NCBI RefSeq assembly: GCF_021432385.1 | Contig: NZ_JAEACT010000002.1 | Location: forward strand, 1,445,501 to 1,509,500 | Direction: 5' to 3' | DNA from: Clostridium hydrogenum | GTDB lineage: Bacteria; Bacillota; Clostridia; Clostridiales; Clostridiaceae | DNA: 64,000 nt | In this document: piece by piece, positions 45,497-53,994 of the stretch | Position numbering within the stretch: position 1 is the first letter of the stretch | Layout: each line of letters starts with the position of its first letter | Program-made: the position numbers and the translations under genes | The notes under the pieces: model-generated | What the model saw: only the letters and a program-made list of their open reading frames with translations | Database searches by the model: none | Told to the model about the DNA's origin: nothing

Positions 45497-45797
45497 AGTG
45501 TAGTGCAAAATCAAAGAATCTTTGGTAGGTGTAGAAAAATAATGTTAGTAAATAGCGGCTCAAAATCCTAAATAAAATTAATAAAACTAAGCAGCAAATT
45601 TTTTAAAGCTTAAGAGATTTCGATAACTCGCAAAAACACGCTCGGACAATCTAAAGCTCTAAAGCTTAAAAAAATTTTCCGCTAAGTTTTATACAATTTT
45701 ATTTTAGAAATTTTTTCGCCACTATTCCCTAACATCATTTTTTCCTACACCTACCAAAGGTTCTTTGATTAACCCACTACAGCTTTTTTCACAATAT
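45484..45797. repeat. Family D palindrome, long copy 2 (314 bp)
   Basis: Near-identical to 25466-25780 over its whole length: AAGTGTAGTGCAAAATCAAA at the left, ACTACAGC ... TTCACAATA at the right, with ATCTTTGGTAGGTGTAG paired to CTACACCTACCAAAGGTT. The arm sequence differs from copy 1 at matching positions (TTGGTAGGTGTAG against TTGACAGGTATAG). Apex read on the minus strand: GATTGTCCGAGCG ... GCGAGTTATCG. It provides the end of the glycerate kinase gene. The remainder to 45937 is AT-rich with several TATAAT-like hexamers. Confidence 0.88.
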
Positions 45798-45937
45798 ATA
45801 ATTATTTCCTAACAACTTAATACTGTAATTTCAATGATAATGTCATGGATGAAAATGGTATAATAATATGAAAGTATATGAAAAAGTATTAAAATAATAT
45901 ATAATATAATAAATTGATACGTATAAGGATTAAGAAG

Positions 45938-46936
45938 GTGATTAAGCTGAAAACATTGATATTTAGCAATAAAAAACGTGTGGAAAAGTATATAAAGTAC
46001 TGTAAAGTGCCAAAAGATATGGAACTTATATTTATGGAACAAGCTACTTCAGATGACGAAGTGCTTGCTAAAGCAAAAGATGCGGATTTTATTTTTGCAG
46101 ATGCAATTAAAGAGGTAAGCAAAAAATTGATAAGCAATATGCCTAACTTAAAGCTTATCCATTCTGAAGGTGTGGCATTTAATAAAATTGATATTGAAAC
46201 AGCGAAAAAGTTGAATGTTTATGTTTGCAATAACAGAGGGGCAAATGCTGGTGCAGTTGCAGAGCAGACTATACTTTTAATGCTTGGATTGTTAAGAAAT
46301 GTATTAGATGGCGATAGAAAGGTAAGAATAGGTAAGCAAATAGAGACGAAAGAGCGCATGATGCTAGAAGGTGTTGTAGAATTAGCAGACTGCACTGTTG
46401 GGCTTATAGGATTTGGTGCTATTGCTAAGGAAACAGCTAAACGACTTAATAGCTTTGGATGTAAGCTTTATTATTACAGTAGAAGAAAGGCTTCAGATGA
46501 AATAGAAAAAGAATATAACGTAGAATACAAGAATTTGGATGAACTTGCTAGTGAATGTGATATAATTAGTTTACATGTTCCTGTTACAGCGGAAACTACA
46601 AATATGATAGATGAAAAATTTTTGGCTAAAATGAAAAAAACAGCTTTTTTAATCAATACAGCAAGAGGAGAAATAGTAGATGGTGAAGCTTTAAAGAATG
46701 CCTTAATAAAAGGTGAGCTTGGAGGGGCAGGTCTTGATACTTTATCTCCAGAACCAGTAAAACTGGATAATCCGCTGCTAGATATTAAAGAAGAATTAAA
46801 ATATAAAATTTTATTTTCACCACATATTGGAGGTACAACTGAAGGCGCTTTCAGAAGAATGCATCAAGGTGTGTGGGAAAATATTAGCAGGGTTTCGGCT
46901 GGAGAGAAGCCAATTAACGTTGTAAATGGTGTATAA
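45938..46936 (+). CDS. D-isomer-specific 2-hydroxyacid dehydrogenase (phosphoglycerate-dehydrogenase-like)
   Basis: 332 residues. Rossmann motif VGLIGFGAIAKETAKRL (about 145-162). Catalytic Arg in NTARGEIVDGEAL, Glu in LSPEPVKLDNP and His in FSPHIGGTTEG. No ACT domain, so it is not the regulated long form of SerA; the true substrate could be phosphoglycerate, hydroxypyruvate or another 2-hydroxyacid. The start is uncertain: GTG at 45938 (AAGGAT 7 bases upstream) is used, but a CTG at 45947 has a better site, AGAAGGTG, at 6 bases. The aminotransferase gene follows after 20 bases, so they form an operon. Confidence 0.83.
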   Translation: MIKLKTLIFSNKKRVEKYIKYCKVPKDMELIFMEQATSDDEVLAKAKDADFIFADAIKEVSKKLISNMPNLKLIHSEGVAFNKIDIETAKKLNVYVCNNRGANAGAVAEQTILLMLGLLRNVLDGDRKVRIGKQIETKERMMLEGVVELADCTVGLIGFGAIAKETAKRLNSFGCKLYYYSRRKASDEIEKEYNVEYKNLDELASECDIISLHVPVTAETTNMIDEKFLAKMKKTAFLINTARGEIVDGEALKNALIKGELGGAGLDTLSPEPVKLDNPLLDIKEELKYKILFSPHIGGTTEGAFRRMHQGVWENISRVSAGEKPINVVNGV

Positions 46937-46956
46937 AATTTTAGGAGGAATTATAT

Positions 46957-48141
46957 ATGATATCAGAAAAAATGTATGAATTAGGAAGTAAAAAATCTGT
47001 AATAAGAGAAATTTTTGAATTTGGAAAGAAGAGAGCAGCAGAAGTAGGAGCAGAAAATGTATATGATTTTAGTATTGGAAATCCTAATGTTCCCGCACCA
47101 GAGGTAGTTAAAAATGCTATTTTAGATATTTTACAAAATGAAAATCCTGTAGATATTCATGGATACACAAGTGCTCAAGGAGATCCAAAGGTAAGGGCTA
47201 CTATAGCAGAATCTATAAATAGAAGATTTAAAACAAACTTTGATGCTAATAATTTATATATGACAGTAGGAGCTGCTGCTTCTATACATATATGTTTTAC
47301 AGCTTTAGCAAATAAGGGAGATGAATTTATAACCTTTGCACCTTATTTCCCAGAGTATAGATGCTTTGTAGAAGCTGCTGGCGGAAAACTTGTAGTGGTT
47401 CCTGCACAAATAGAAAATTTTCAAATTGATTTTGAAGAGTTTGAAAAAAACTTAAATGAAAAAACAAAAGCAGTCATTATAAATACTCCCAATAATCCTT
47501 CAGGAGTAGTTTATACTGAAGAAACTATAATAAAGCTTACAGAATTGCTTAAAAGTAAATCAAAGGAATATGGTCATGCTATTTATTTAATTTCTGATGA
47601 ACCTTACCGTGAAATAGCATATGATGATGTAAATGTTCCTTATTTAACAAAATACTATGATAATACTTTTGTATGCTATTCTTACAGTAAATCTTTATCA
47701 CTTCCTGGTGAAAGAATAGGTTACATAGTTGTTCCAAATGAAATGGAAGAGTCTAAAAAGGTATATGCTGCTGTTTGTGGAGCTGGTAGAGCACTAGGCT
47801 TTGTATGTGCACCAAGCTTATTTCAAAAGGTAGTGGCAAAATGTGCAAACGAAACAGCAGATATAAGTATTTACAAGAAAAACAGAGATTTGTTATATGA
47901 TAATTTGATAAAATTTGGCTATAAGTGTGTAAAGCCAGATGGGGCGTTTTACTTGTTTCCTCAAGCTTTAGAAAAAGATGCATATGCATTTTGTGAAAGA
48001 GCAAAAAAATATGACTTGCTTTTAGTTCCTGGTGATGACTTTGGATGTCCTTCCCATGTGCGTATTTCTTACTGTGTAACTACAGATCAAATTATAAGAT
48101 CTTTACCTGCTTTTGAAAAGTTGGCAAAAGAATATAAATAA
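46957..48141 (+). CDS. Class I/II pyridoxal-phosphate aminotransferase
   Basis: 394-residue fold-type I aminotransferase. The PLP Lys is in YSYSKSLSLPGERIGY (about 245-260). Substrate-side blocks include NTPNNPSGVVY and SDEPYREIAY. It is closest in feel to aspartate/alanine aminotransferases; the amino donor is not readable. TAGGAGGAA lies before the ATG. Operon partner of the hydroxyacid dehydrogenase, so the pair may interconvert a 2-oxo acid with its hydroxy and amino forms, for example hydroxypyruvate and serine. Confidence 0.87.
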   Translation: MISEKMYELGSKKSVIREIFEFGKKRAAEVGAENVYDFSIGNPNVPAPEVVKNAILDILQNENPVDIHGYTSAQGDPKVRATIAESINRRFKTNFDANNLYMTVGAAASIHICFTALANKGDEFITFAPYFPEYRCFVEAAGGKLVVVPAQIENFQIDFEEFEKNLNEKTKAVIINTPNNPSGVVYTEETIIKLTELLKSKSKEYGHAIYLISDEPYREIAYDDVNVPYLTKYYDNTFVCYSYSKSLSLPGERIGYIVVPNEMEESKKVYAAVCGAGRALGFVCAPSLFQKVVAKCANETADISIYKKNRDLLYDNLIKFGYKCVKPDGAFYLFPQALEKDAYAFCERAKKYDLLLVPGDDFGCPSHVRISYCVTTDQIIRSLPAFEKLAKEYK

Positions 48142-48189
48142 CAAATTACATTATTATGAAGGAATATTTTAGTTTTAGTATGGGGGGAG

Positions 48190-48675
48190 ATGAATAAAAT
48201 TAAAAAATATCGTAAGGAAATAATAACGATTTGTATTATTTTATTTATCTTGGCTGGGTATCATATTTTGGCTCCCGTATTTATAAAGATACCTTTCAAG
48301 GCACCTAAAACTACTATAAGGTATAATGATAAATCGATTCCAACTTCCCTTGGCGATCATAATTGGATACCTAAAGAAGGCGGAAGTAGTTATGAAACAC
48401 AAGGTGAATATACCGTTGGAGTGAATACCACAAAATTTGAGGCTAAACCTAATGATATACTTAATATTTCAGTTCCATGGAATCCTAAAAGTGTGGCCAT
48501 ATATCAAATCTTAGGTGATAATGTCAAATACAAAAAGTGTAAAATATATAGAGCTGGAAAAGGATATGAATTTAAATTTCCAGTTAAAAGGGGTCAATAT
48601 ATATTTGAAGTGTTTGCCAAGTGGGATGAAGATATGCATAACACAGCTACTATATTTCGAGTTGACATTCAATAA
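48190..48675 (+). CDS. Membrane-anchored extracytoplasmic protein of unknown function
   Basis: 161 residues that I do not recognise. After a short basic start (MNKIKKYRK) one helix (about 10-30, IITICIILFILAGYHILAP) anchors the rest outside the membrane. The outer part, about 125 residues, is rich in beta-forming and aromatic residues (VPWNPKSVAIYQI, FKFPVKRGQYIFEVFAKW), suggesting an immunoglobulin-like beta sandwich. No Cys lipobox. GGGGGG lies just before the ATG. Confidence 0.6.
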   Translation: MNKIKKYRKEIITICIILFILAGYHILAPVFIKIPFKAPKTTIRYNDKSIPTSLGDHNWIPKEGGSSYETQGEYTVGVNTTKFEAKPNDILNISVPWNPKSVAIYQILGDNVKYKKCKIYRAGKGYEFKFPVKRGQYIFEVFAKWDEDMHNTATIFRVDIQ

Positions 48676-48678
48676 AAT

Positions 48679-48695
48679 GGCTATGTTTTAAATAA
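48679..48695. repeat. Family B hairpin, left arm only
   Basis: GGCTATGTTTTAAATAA matches the left arm of family B copies exactly, but the right arm is absent; a different hairpin follows at 48701. Confidence 0.6.
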
Positions 48696-48700
48696 AAATA

Positions 48701-48749
48701 AAATTTAAGGCAAGAACCTAATTATAATTAAGTTCTTGCCTTAAATTTA
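48701..48749. terminator. Bidirectional terminator between convergent genes
   Basis: The arms AAATTTAAGGCAAGAAC and GTTCTTGCCTTAAATTT are perfectly complementary around a 15-base AT loop. Convergent genes end at 48675 and 48759, so it can serve both. Confidence 0.8.
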
Positions 48750-48758
48750 GATAAATTT

Positions 48759-49454
48759 CTATCTTTTCTTTCCAAATAATCTTAAAAGATAAATAAAAAG
48801 ATTTATAAAATCAAGATATAATGTAAGAGCTCCAAGTATACTTCCTTTTGATTTGGCTTCCAAATCATCAGTATAGCTTAGATTTAATGCCATCCTTTTA
48901 ATCTTTTGTGTATCATAGGCAGTAATGGCTACAAACACAATGACGCCTATAAAGGATATAACTAATGAAAAAGTATCATTAATTATAAAGATATTAACTA
49001 CGGATGCAATTATGAGCCCTATTAATGCCATAAAGCATATATTGCCTACACTTGTAAGATCTCTTTTTGTTACATATCCATATGCACACATAACACCGAA
49101 GGTTCCTGCAGTTACTAGAAATACACTTGCAATTGATCCTAAATCATAAGCAAGGAATATCCATGAAAATGTAAATCCGTTAACAACTGAATATACAAAA
49201 AATATTACAGTTGCAGTTTGTGCTGACATCTTGTTAATTGCTCTTGATAAAAATACAACAATAAGAACTTCAGCTATGGCTAAAACGAAGAAAAGTGATC
49301 TATTTGCAAAAAGTGCTTCAACTAAAGATGGAGAAACTGATACTGCAAATGCAACTCCAGCAGTAGTTAAAAGGGCTAAAGTCATCCATAGATAAACTTG
49401 TTGAATGAAACTGCGTACTTCTTGTCTTTCGTGAGTTAATCTTAAATCTTCCAT
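48759..49454 (-). CDS. Bax inhibitor-1 family membrane protein
   Basis: 231 residues with seven hydrophobic helices, the BI-1/TMBIM arrangement found in bacterial YbhL, YccA and YetJ. Typical are the conserved end of helix 1 (VYLWMTLALLTTAGVAFAVS) and, near the C terminus, acidic pore residues in ITAYDTQKIKRM and LYLDFINLFIYLLRL. Bacterial YetJ is a pH-sensitive calcium leak channel; the role here is assumed similar. GGGAGGT precedes the ATG. Monocistronic. Confidence 0.92.
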   Translation of the reverse strand: MEDLRLTHERQEVRSFIQQVYLWMTLALLTTAGVAFAVSVSPSLVEALFANRSLFFVLAIAEVLIVVFLSRAINKMSAQTATVIFFVYSVVNGFTFSWIFLAYDLGSIASVFLVTAGTFGVMCAYGYVTKRDLTSVGNICFMALIGLIIASVVNIFIINDTFSLVISFIGVIVFVAITAYDTQKIKRMALNLSYTDDLEAKSKGSILGALTLYLDFINLFIYLLRLFGKKR

Positions 49455-49712
49455 AAAGACCTCCCAATAATTTTATTTTTATTTATATTTATTACTACAA
49501 GTATACATTTTATCACAAGAAATTAATAGTAGCAAAATAAATTTAATATTTTTTTGTATTTAATTAAAAAAATTACAATACTAGATTTACTTTTAGCTAT
49601 AATAGATATCTTTATTATACCCATAATTATATAATATAAATGTGTAGAAAATGTTATAATATATAAAATAAAAAGTTAATATAGAGTTTCAATATATTTG
49701 GGGGCGAGTTTT

Positions 49713-49985
49713 ATGGAAAGATATTTAGTGAAGGTATGCGGAAGAGTTCAAGGAGTAGGTTTTAGATATTTTGTTCAATATACAGCAGTTAGTTATGATG
49801 TAACAGGTTATGTACAAAATTGTGAGGATGGAACAGTTAAAATTGAAGTTCAAGGAAAAGCGTTTGCAGTTGATGAATTTTTATCGAAAATAAGGAATGG
49901 AAATAGATTTGCTAGGGTAGAAGATATGGTTAGTAGAAAGATTGAAGTTGTAGATGGAGAGAAAAAATTTAGAGTTAAATATTAG
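49713..49985 (+). CDS. acyP: Acylphosphatase
   Basis: 90 residues, the usual size. The active-site block GRVQGVGFRYFVQY (Arg plus the phosphate-binding loop) and the later NCEDGTVKIEVQG with catalytic Asn match the family, which hydrolyses acyl phosphates such as acetyl phosphate or 1,3-bisphosphoglycerate. ATG at 49713 sits behind GGGGGCGAG; the in-frame TTG at 49698 overlaps this site. Confidence 0.93.
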   Translation: MERYLVKVCGRVQGVGFRYFVQYTAVSYDVTGYVQNCEDGTVKIEVQGKAFAVDEFLSKIRNGNRFARVEDMVSRKIEVVDGEKKFRVKY

Positions 49986-50127
49986 AAATTTATATTTCAC
50001 TTAAAAATAGTTGATTTTATAAATATATCACTACAAAAAAATGTAATAATTACGATAAAAGTATTATGACATATTATTTTCCATTATATTAAGTGTATTT
50101 ATAAAATTATAAAAAAGGGGTGAAAAT

Positions 50128-50163
50128 ATGCTATTAATCTATATAAAACGTTTTATGTACTAA
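50128..50163 (+). CDS. Possible 11-codon leader peptide before the six-TM chemoreceptor
   Basis: ATG with an excellent site (AAAAAAGGGGTGAAAAT) opens a frame of 11 codons, [11 protein letters not shown], and then a stop. The chemoreceptor start follows 22 bases later and itself lacks a ribosome-binding site, so ribosomes finishing the leader may re-initiate there. Alternatively the site is a relic of an older start. Not testable from one sequence. Confidence 0.4.
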   Translation: MLLIYIKRFMY

Positions 50164-50185
50164 AAGTTTTAATAGCAGAATTATT

Positions 50186-51982
50186 ATGAATGAGAAACTT
50201 GAAAAAATGTTTTGGAGAACTTTAATCAAAGAAGAATTGATAACTAATTTAATACCAACACCAATTTTAAGTTATTTAATGCTTTATACCTTTAAAGTGG
50301 GAAAAGAAAATAGAGGATTACTTTTAATCTTAGGAATTGTATCATGGTTAATAGCTGTATCATTCGGTATTATAGTAAAATTTATTTGCATGGCACCTAT
50401 GGTTAAATCTATTAAATACATAAATAATGGTGAAGCCCATGAGGAGCTATTTAAAAGAGGAAAAATTAATTCGTATAAGCTTCCCTTTGTAGAATGTTTA
50501 ATTATTTTTATAAGATGGTCAATTATAGTGCCTTTGATTACTGATTTGCCATTATTTTTGTTAGGCAAAGAGAATACAGCTAATTTTATATTTATATGGA
50601 TAATATATGCATTAACAGGATTGCCCTTGGTTTCTATGTATTACTTAATATCACAAAATGAAACCGTAGCTTTTAATAGTGTAAAAGAAATAAAGAATAT
50701 TAAGCTTCAAAAAACTCCACTGCATTTAGAAATGGTGGATCAACTATTATCAGCTTTTCTATTTACCATAATATGTCCATCAGGGATGCTTACTTGCATG
50801 TTTTACATGAACAACTATAAATATATTGAACTTAAGGGATTACAATTATTTTTGGTTATATTGTTAGCTGTTATACTTCCTTTAATTATTGTTAAAATGT
50901 ATACAGATATGTTTAAAAGTTATTTTAATGAGATAAGTTCTACAACTAAAAAGGTTATAGCAGGAGATTTAACAAATGAAATAAACCTAGAAATGGAAGA
51001 CGAAATTGGACGAACAGTTAAAGATATTAACGTTGTTTTAAAGTATATGGCTGAAATTGTTTCTAAAGTTTCCAAAGCAGTCAATTCAATTTATAATGCA
51101 ACAAATAATATTTCTGCTGTAGCTGAAGAAACATCTGCATCAAATGAAGAAATATCAGCTAGTACGGATGTTATTAAAAATAATTCCATGGACGTTTCAA
51201 ATCATATAGGTGATACTTACAATAAAGCACTTGGAGTACAAAGCGTGACCAAGGAAGTTTTGAAATATTCAGAGGAGTTAGATACAAATTCAAAGCAAGT
51301 TCAGGAAACTGTTCTTTTAGGTAAAGATACTCTTTCAGTCATGTCTAATATAATAGAAGTAACAGTTGAAAATTCTTCTACCACAAATAAAGCTGTTGAA
51401 ACTTTGGTAGATGGAACACAAAAAATAATGTCTATACTAGATGTTATAAAGGGAATATCAGAACAAACTAATTTACTCGCATTGAATGCTGCTATTGAAG
51501 CTGCAAGAGCAGGTGAAGCTGGAAAAGGCTTTTCAGTGGTTGCAGAAGAGGTAAGAAAGCTTGCGGAAAGAAGCAGTGAGGAAAGCGAAAATATTGAAAA
51601 AGTTGTTAAAGATATTTTGGTAGAATCTGATAATTCAAAGTTAGCTGTTAAAAAGACAGTGGATAATATTGATGAAATAAAATTACAGTCTAGTGTAATA
51701 CAAGAGAAATTTGATAATATTCTTGAAAGTACTAAAACTCTTGCGCATCTGTCCAAGAATATGTACGATAGCTCTAAACTTCAAGGCAAAGATCTTGATG
51801 AAGTAATAACTGCAATGAATGCTGCAACCAAACTTATAGAGGAAATATATGGTCAAATTAGTGAAGTAGATAGAGCAGTTAATCAAGAAAATGCAGCCAA
51901 TGAAGAAACCATAAAATCAATTGAGGGATTATCTAATTCTGCAAATGAATTGAATGATTACATGGTTAAATTTAAGATTTAA
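50186..51982 (+). CDS. Methyl-accepting chemotaxis protein with multi-helix membrane sensor
   Basis: 598 residues. Instead of a two-helix receptor with an external domain, the N-terminal 245 residues hold about six membrane helices (near 20-35, 45-70, 110-130, 137-158, 185-207 and 215-238) with short loops. A HAMP-like segment and a signalling hairpin follow; the tip is [20 protein letters not shown]. The sensor probably reads a membrane or small permeant signal. No good ribosome site lies before ATG 50186; see the leader peptide entry. A family D copy follows the stop. Confidence 0.88.
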   Translation: MNEKLEKMFWRTLIKEELITNLIPTPILSYLMLYTFKVGKENRGLLLILGIVSWLIAVSFGIIVKFICMAPMVKSIKYINNGEAHEELFKRGKINSYKLPFVECLIIFIRWSIIVPLITDLPLFLLGKENTANFIFIWIIYALTGLPLVSMYYLISQNETVAFNSVKEIKNIKLQKTPLHLEMVDQLLSAFLFTIICPSGMLTCMFYMNNYKYIELKGLQLFLVILLAVILPLIIVKMYTDMFKSYFNEISSTTKKVIAGDLTNEINLEMEDEIGRTVKDINVVLKYMAEIVSKVSKAVNSIYNATNNISAVAEETSASNEEISASTDVIKNNSMDVSNHIGDTYNKALGVQSVTKEVLKYSEELDTNSKQVQETVLLGKDTLSVMSNIIEVTVENSSTTNKAVETLVDGTQKIMSILDVIKGISEQTNLLALNAAIEAARAGEAGKGFSVVAEEVRKLAERSSEESENIEKVVKDILVESDNSKLAVKKTVDNIDEIKLQSSVIQEKFDNILESTKTLAHLSKNMYDSSKLQGKDLDEVITAMNAATKLIEEIYGQISEVDRAVNQENAANEETIKSIEGLSNSANELNDYMVKFKI

Positions 51983-51990
51983 ACTTAAAA

Positions 51991-52207
51991 TATTCTGAAG
52001 CAAAGTGTAGTGCAAAATCAAATAGCCTTTGGTATGTGTAGAAAAATGATGTTAGTGAATAGCGGCTCAAAATCCTAAATAAAATTAATAAAACTAAGCG
52101 GCAAATTTTATTTTAGAAATTTTTTCGCCACTATTCCCTAACATCATTTTTTTCCTACACCTACCAAAGGCTATTTGATTAATCCACTGCATCTTTGATT
52201 CACAATA
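51991..52207. repeat. Family D palindrome, copy 3 with internal deletion (217 bp)
   Basis: Same outer and middle arms as copies 1 and 2 (CTGAAGCAAAGTGTAGTGCA at the left, CACTGCATCTTTGATTCACA at the right). The inner stem and apex, roughly 100 bases, are missing: GCGGCAAATTTT joins directly to ATTTTAGAAATTTTTTCG. The loss removes the hairpin tip, as expected from replication slippage or SbcCD-type cleavage at a long palindrome. Confidence 0.87.
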
Positions 52208-52272
52208 TATAATTATTTTCTAACAATTAATGCAGTAATTTTAATGATTTTAGTAATAAGTATTGTTTCTGT

Positions 52273-52291
52273 ACTACGCCGAAATTCCGTA
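52273..52291. repeat. Shared fragment CGCCGAAATTCCGTA
   Basis: Short relic related to 19621-19645 and 25847-25869, again beside a family D element. Confidence 0.4.
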
Positions 52292-52327
52292 TTAAATAAT
52301 CAATATTAGTTCCATAGTTCATTTTAT

Positions 52328-52356
52328 TTGACAAGAACCATATTTTAGCATACAAT
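52328..52356 (+). promoter_or_regulatory. SigA-type promoter of the TetR-flavoprotein operon
   Basis: Perfect -35 TTGACA (52328-52333), 17-base spacer, -10 TACAAT (52351-52356). The best promoter match I found in the window; 33 bases separate the -10 from the ATG. Confidence 0.8.
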
Positions 52357-52360
52357 AAAA

Positions 52361-52375
52361 CTGAACATTGTTCAG
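52361..52375. promoter_or_regulatory. Operator palindrome for the TetR-family regulator
   Basis: CTGAACATTGTTCAG, seven-base arms around one central base, placed at the expected transcription start just after the -10 and 14 bases before the tetR ATG. Position and symmetry fit self-repression. It has a 3-base spacer between GAAC and GTTC, so it is not a standard Gram-positive LexA box (4-base spacer). Confidence 0.7.
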
Positions 52376-52389
52376 AAACGGAGAAGAAT

Positions 52390-52989
52390 ATGAATAAATC
52401 AGAATTAGCAAAAGAAAAAATAATTTCGGTTACAATAGATTTAATACAAGAAGCAAATGGAGATGTCACTAAAATAACAACTCGTACAATTGCAAAAAAA
52501 GCAGGGGTTGGCATAGGTCTGGTTAATTATCATTTTGAATCTAAGGATAAATTAATTGAAATTTGTGTTCAAAGGATTATAAGCAATGTAATTAAAACCT
52601 TTAAACCAGAAATTAAGGAAGAACCAAATCCAATTAGTAGGCTTAAGAAGGTTGCAAAATTAGTTGTAGATTTTTTAATTGAAAATCCTTCAGTTTCTAA
52701 AATTTCTATATTGGGAGATATGAATATGCCAAGTATGCTGGACAACACAATGAAAACAGTCATGGGCTTCTCGTTTTCTATAAGGGATTGCAACATAACT
52801 AAGGAAGAAAAATTAATGCTGCTGTTTAGTTTAACCTCCATATTGCAGGCAGCATTTTTAAGGAAAGATACTAGTAAAGAAAGCTTGGGTTTTGGTTTTA
52901 ATGAAAAAGAGGAAAGGGAAGCTTTTATTGATTTTATAATAGATAAATTGTTTGGAGGGAAGTGCTTGGATGAAAATACTTATAATTAA
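52390..52989 (+). CDS. TetR-family transcriptional regulator
   Basis: 199 residues. Helix-turn-helix at about 25-50 with TTRTIAKKAGVGIGLVNYHF then ESKDKLIE, the TetR signature. The C-terminal ligand domain is unclassified. It overlaps the next gene by 20 bases, so the regulator and the flavoprotein are made together, and a palindromic operator overlaps their start. The likely model is repression relieved by a compound handled by the oxidoreductase. Confidence 0.9.
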   Translation: MNKSELAKEKIISVTIDLIQEANGDVTKITTRTIAKKAGVGIGLVNYHFESKDKLIEICVQRIISNVIKTFKPEIKEEPNPISRLKKVAKLVVDFLIENPSVSKISILGDMNMPSMLDNTMKTVMGFSFSIRDCNITKEEKLMLLFSLTSILQAAFLRKDTSKESLGFGFNEKEEREAFIDFIIDKLFGGKCLDENTYN

Positions 52990-53767
52990 TGGTGGAGCAA
53001 GAAAGGGTAACACCTGGAAGCTAACTAACCTAGTAAAAGAAAATTTACTATCTATGTCTAGTCAAATAGAATTTACAGAAATTCATTTAAAGGATTTGAA
53101 TTTGCCATTTTGTACAGGCTGCAGCCTATGCTTTAGGAAGGGACATATTTATTGCCCGCACAACGAAATTATTCAAAAAGTCATGGATAAAATTGAAGAA
53201 AGTGATGGCATCATTTTTTCAGCACCTACCTATAATCTTGAAATGCCTGCGCTTACTAAAAACTTTGTAGATCACTTATGCTTTATGCTTCATAGGCCTA
53301 GATATTTTAATAAAAAAGGGTTAGTAATTTCAACGACAGGTGGTGTTGGAGCTGCAAATTCGACAAAAAATATGGCAGGAACTATAAAAGCCTTGGGTTT
53401 TAATCGATGTTATGTGCTCCCCATAAGTTCAGTTAGCTGGAACAATTATGTACCGACAGAAAAGCATAAAAGAAAAGCAGAATTTGCTGCAAGAAAATTT
53501 TATGAAGATACTGCAAGTAAAAAGCTGCATGCACCATCATATCCAATTTTGATACCATATAATTTATTTAGAGGAATGAGCTTTGACTATGTTAAGGGTT
53601 CAGAATATGAAACACAAGATGGAATATTTTGGCAGGAAGAAAATAGGCTTAAAAGAGCGTATGCGGCTGGTGTGCCTCTCTCAATATTTAAAAGGCTTTT
53701 TGGAAATATGTTTTATTTGCTTGGAAGGATTATGTCTAAACACATGATTGTTACTTATAAAAAATAG
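52970..53767 (+). CDS. Flavodoxin-like NAD(P)H-dependent oxidoreductase (FMN reductase type)
   Basis: 265 residues. N-terminal flavodoxin fold (about 1-175): phosphate-binding loop LIINGGARKGNTWKL, FMN-contact FSAPTYNLEMPALTK and STTGGVGAANS. A Cys cluster FCTGCSLCFRKGHIYCPH (about 44-60) resembles that of iron-sulfur flavoproteins or NADPH:FMN reductases of anaerobes. The C-terminal 80 residues are an extension of unknown role. ATG at 52970 follows GGAGGGAAG; it overlaps the tetR gene. Confidence 0.83.
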   Translation: MKILIINGGARKGNTWKLTNLVKENLLSMSSQIEFTEIHLKDLNLPFCTGCSLCFRKGHIYCPHNEIIQKVMDKIEESDGIIFSAPTYNLEMPALTKNFVDHLCFMLHRPRYFNKKGLVISTTGGVGAANSTKNMAGTIKALGFNRCYVLPISSVSWNNYVPTEKHKRKAEFAARKFYEDTASKKLHAPSYPILIPYNLFRGMSFDYVKGSEYETQDGIFWQEENRLKRAYAAGVPLSIFKRLFGNMFYLLGRIMSKHMIVTYKK

Positions 53768-53775
53768 TTAAATTA

Positions 53776-53808
53776 GCACTTGGCGGTGGTCAGGTGTGTT
53801 TTTTTTTA
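53776..53808 (+). terminator. Terminator of the TetR-flavoprotein operon
   Basis: GCACTTGGC, loop GGTG, GTCAGGTGT and then ten Ts. Nearly the same hairpin (GCACTTGGC/GTCAGGTGC) stands at 60059-60089. Confidence 0.85.
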
Positions 53809-53861
53809 TTGAAAAAATATTTAACTTACTTGATGTAATATTATTGTTAATTTTTGATAAT

Positions 53862-53878
53862 TTTGTAGTAAAATATAA
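53862..53878 (+). promoter_or_regulatory. Shared promoter-like block upstream of the first helicase gene
   Basis: TTTGTAGTAAAATATAA occurs here and again at 60140-60156 upstream of the second helicase gene; a shorter match, TTATAGTAAAATATA, lies at 56886-56900 before the LURP-one-like gene. It probably contains the -10 region of a common promoter class; the -35 is unclear. Confidence 0.5.
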
Positions 53879-53994
53879 CTATGATGTTAAAAAAGCTCAA
53901 AGTAAAATATATTCTATTGGTTTATAGATAGGATGTATAAAAGGTAGTAATACTGTGAACCATTGCTTAGACAATGGACTTGAAGGAGAACTAA

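Noticed and set aside
52361..52375. SOS (LexA) box before the tetR gene
   Set aside because: GAAC and GTTC are separated by three bases, whereas the Gram-positive LexA box has four; position and neighbours fit a TetR operator better.
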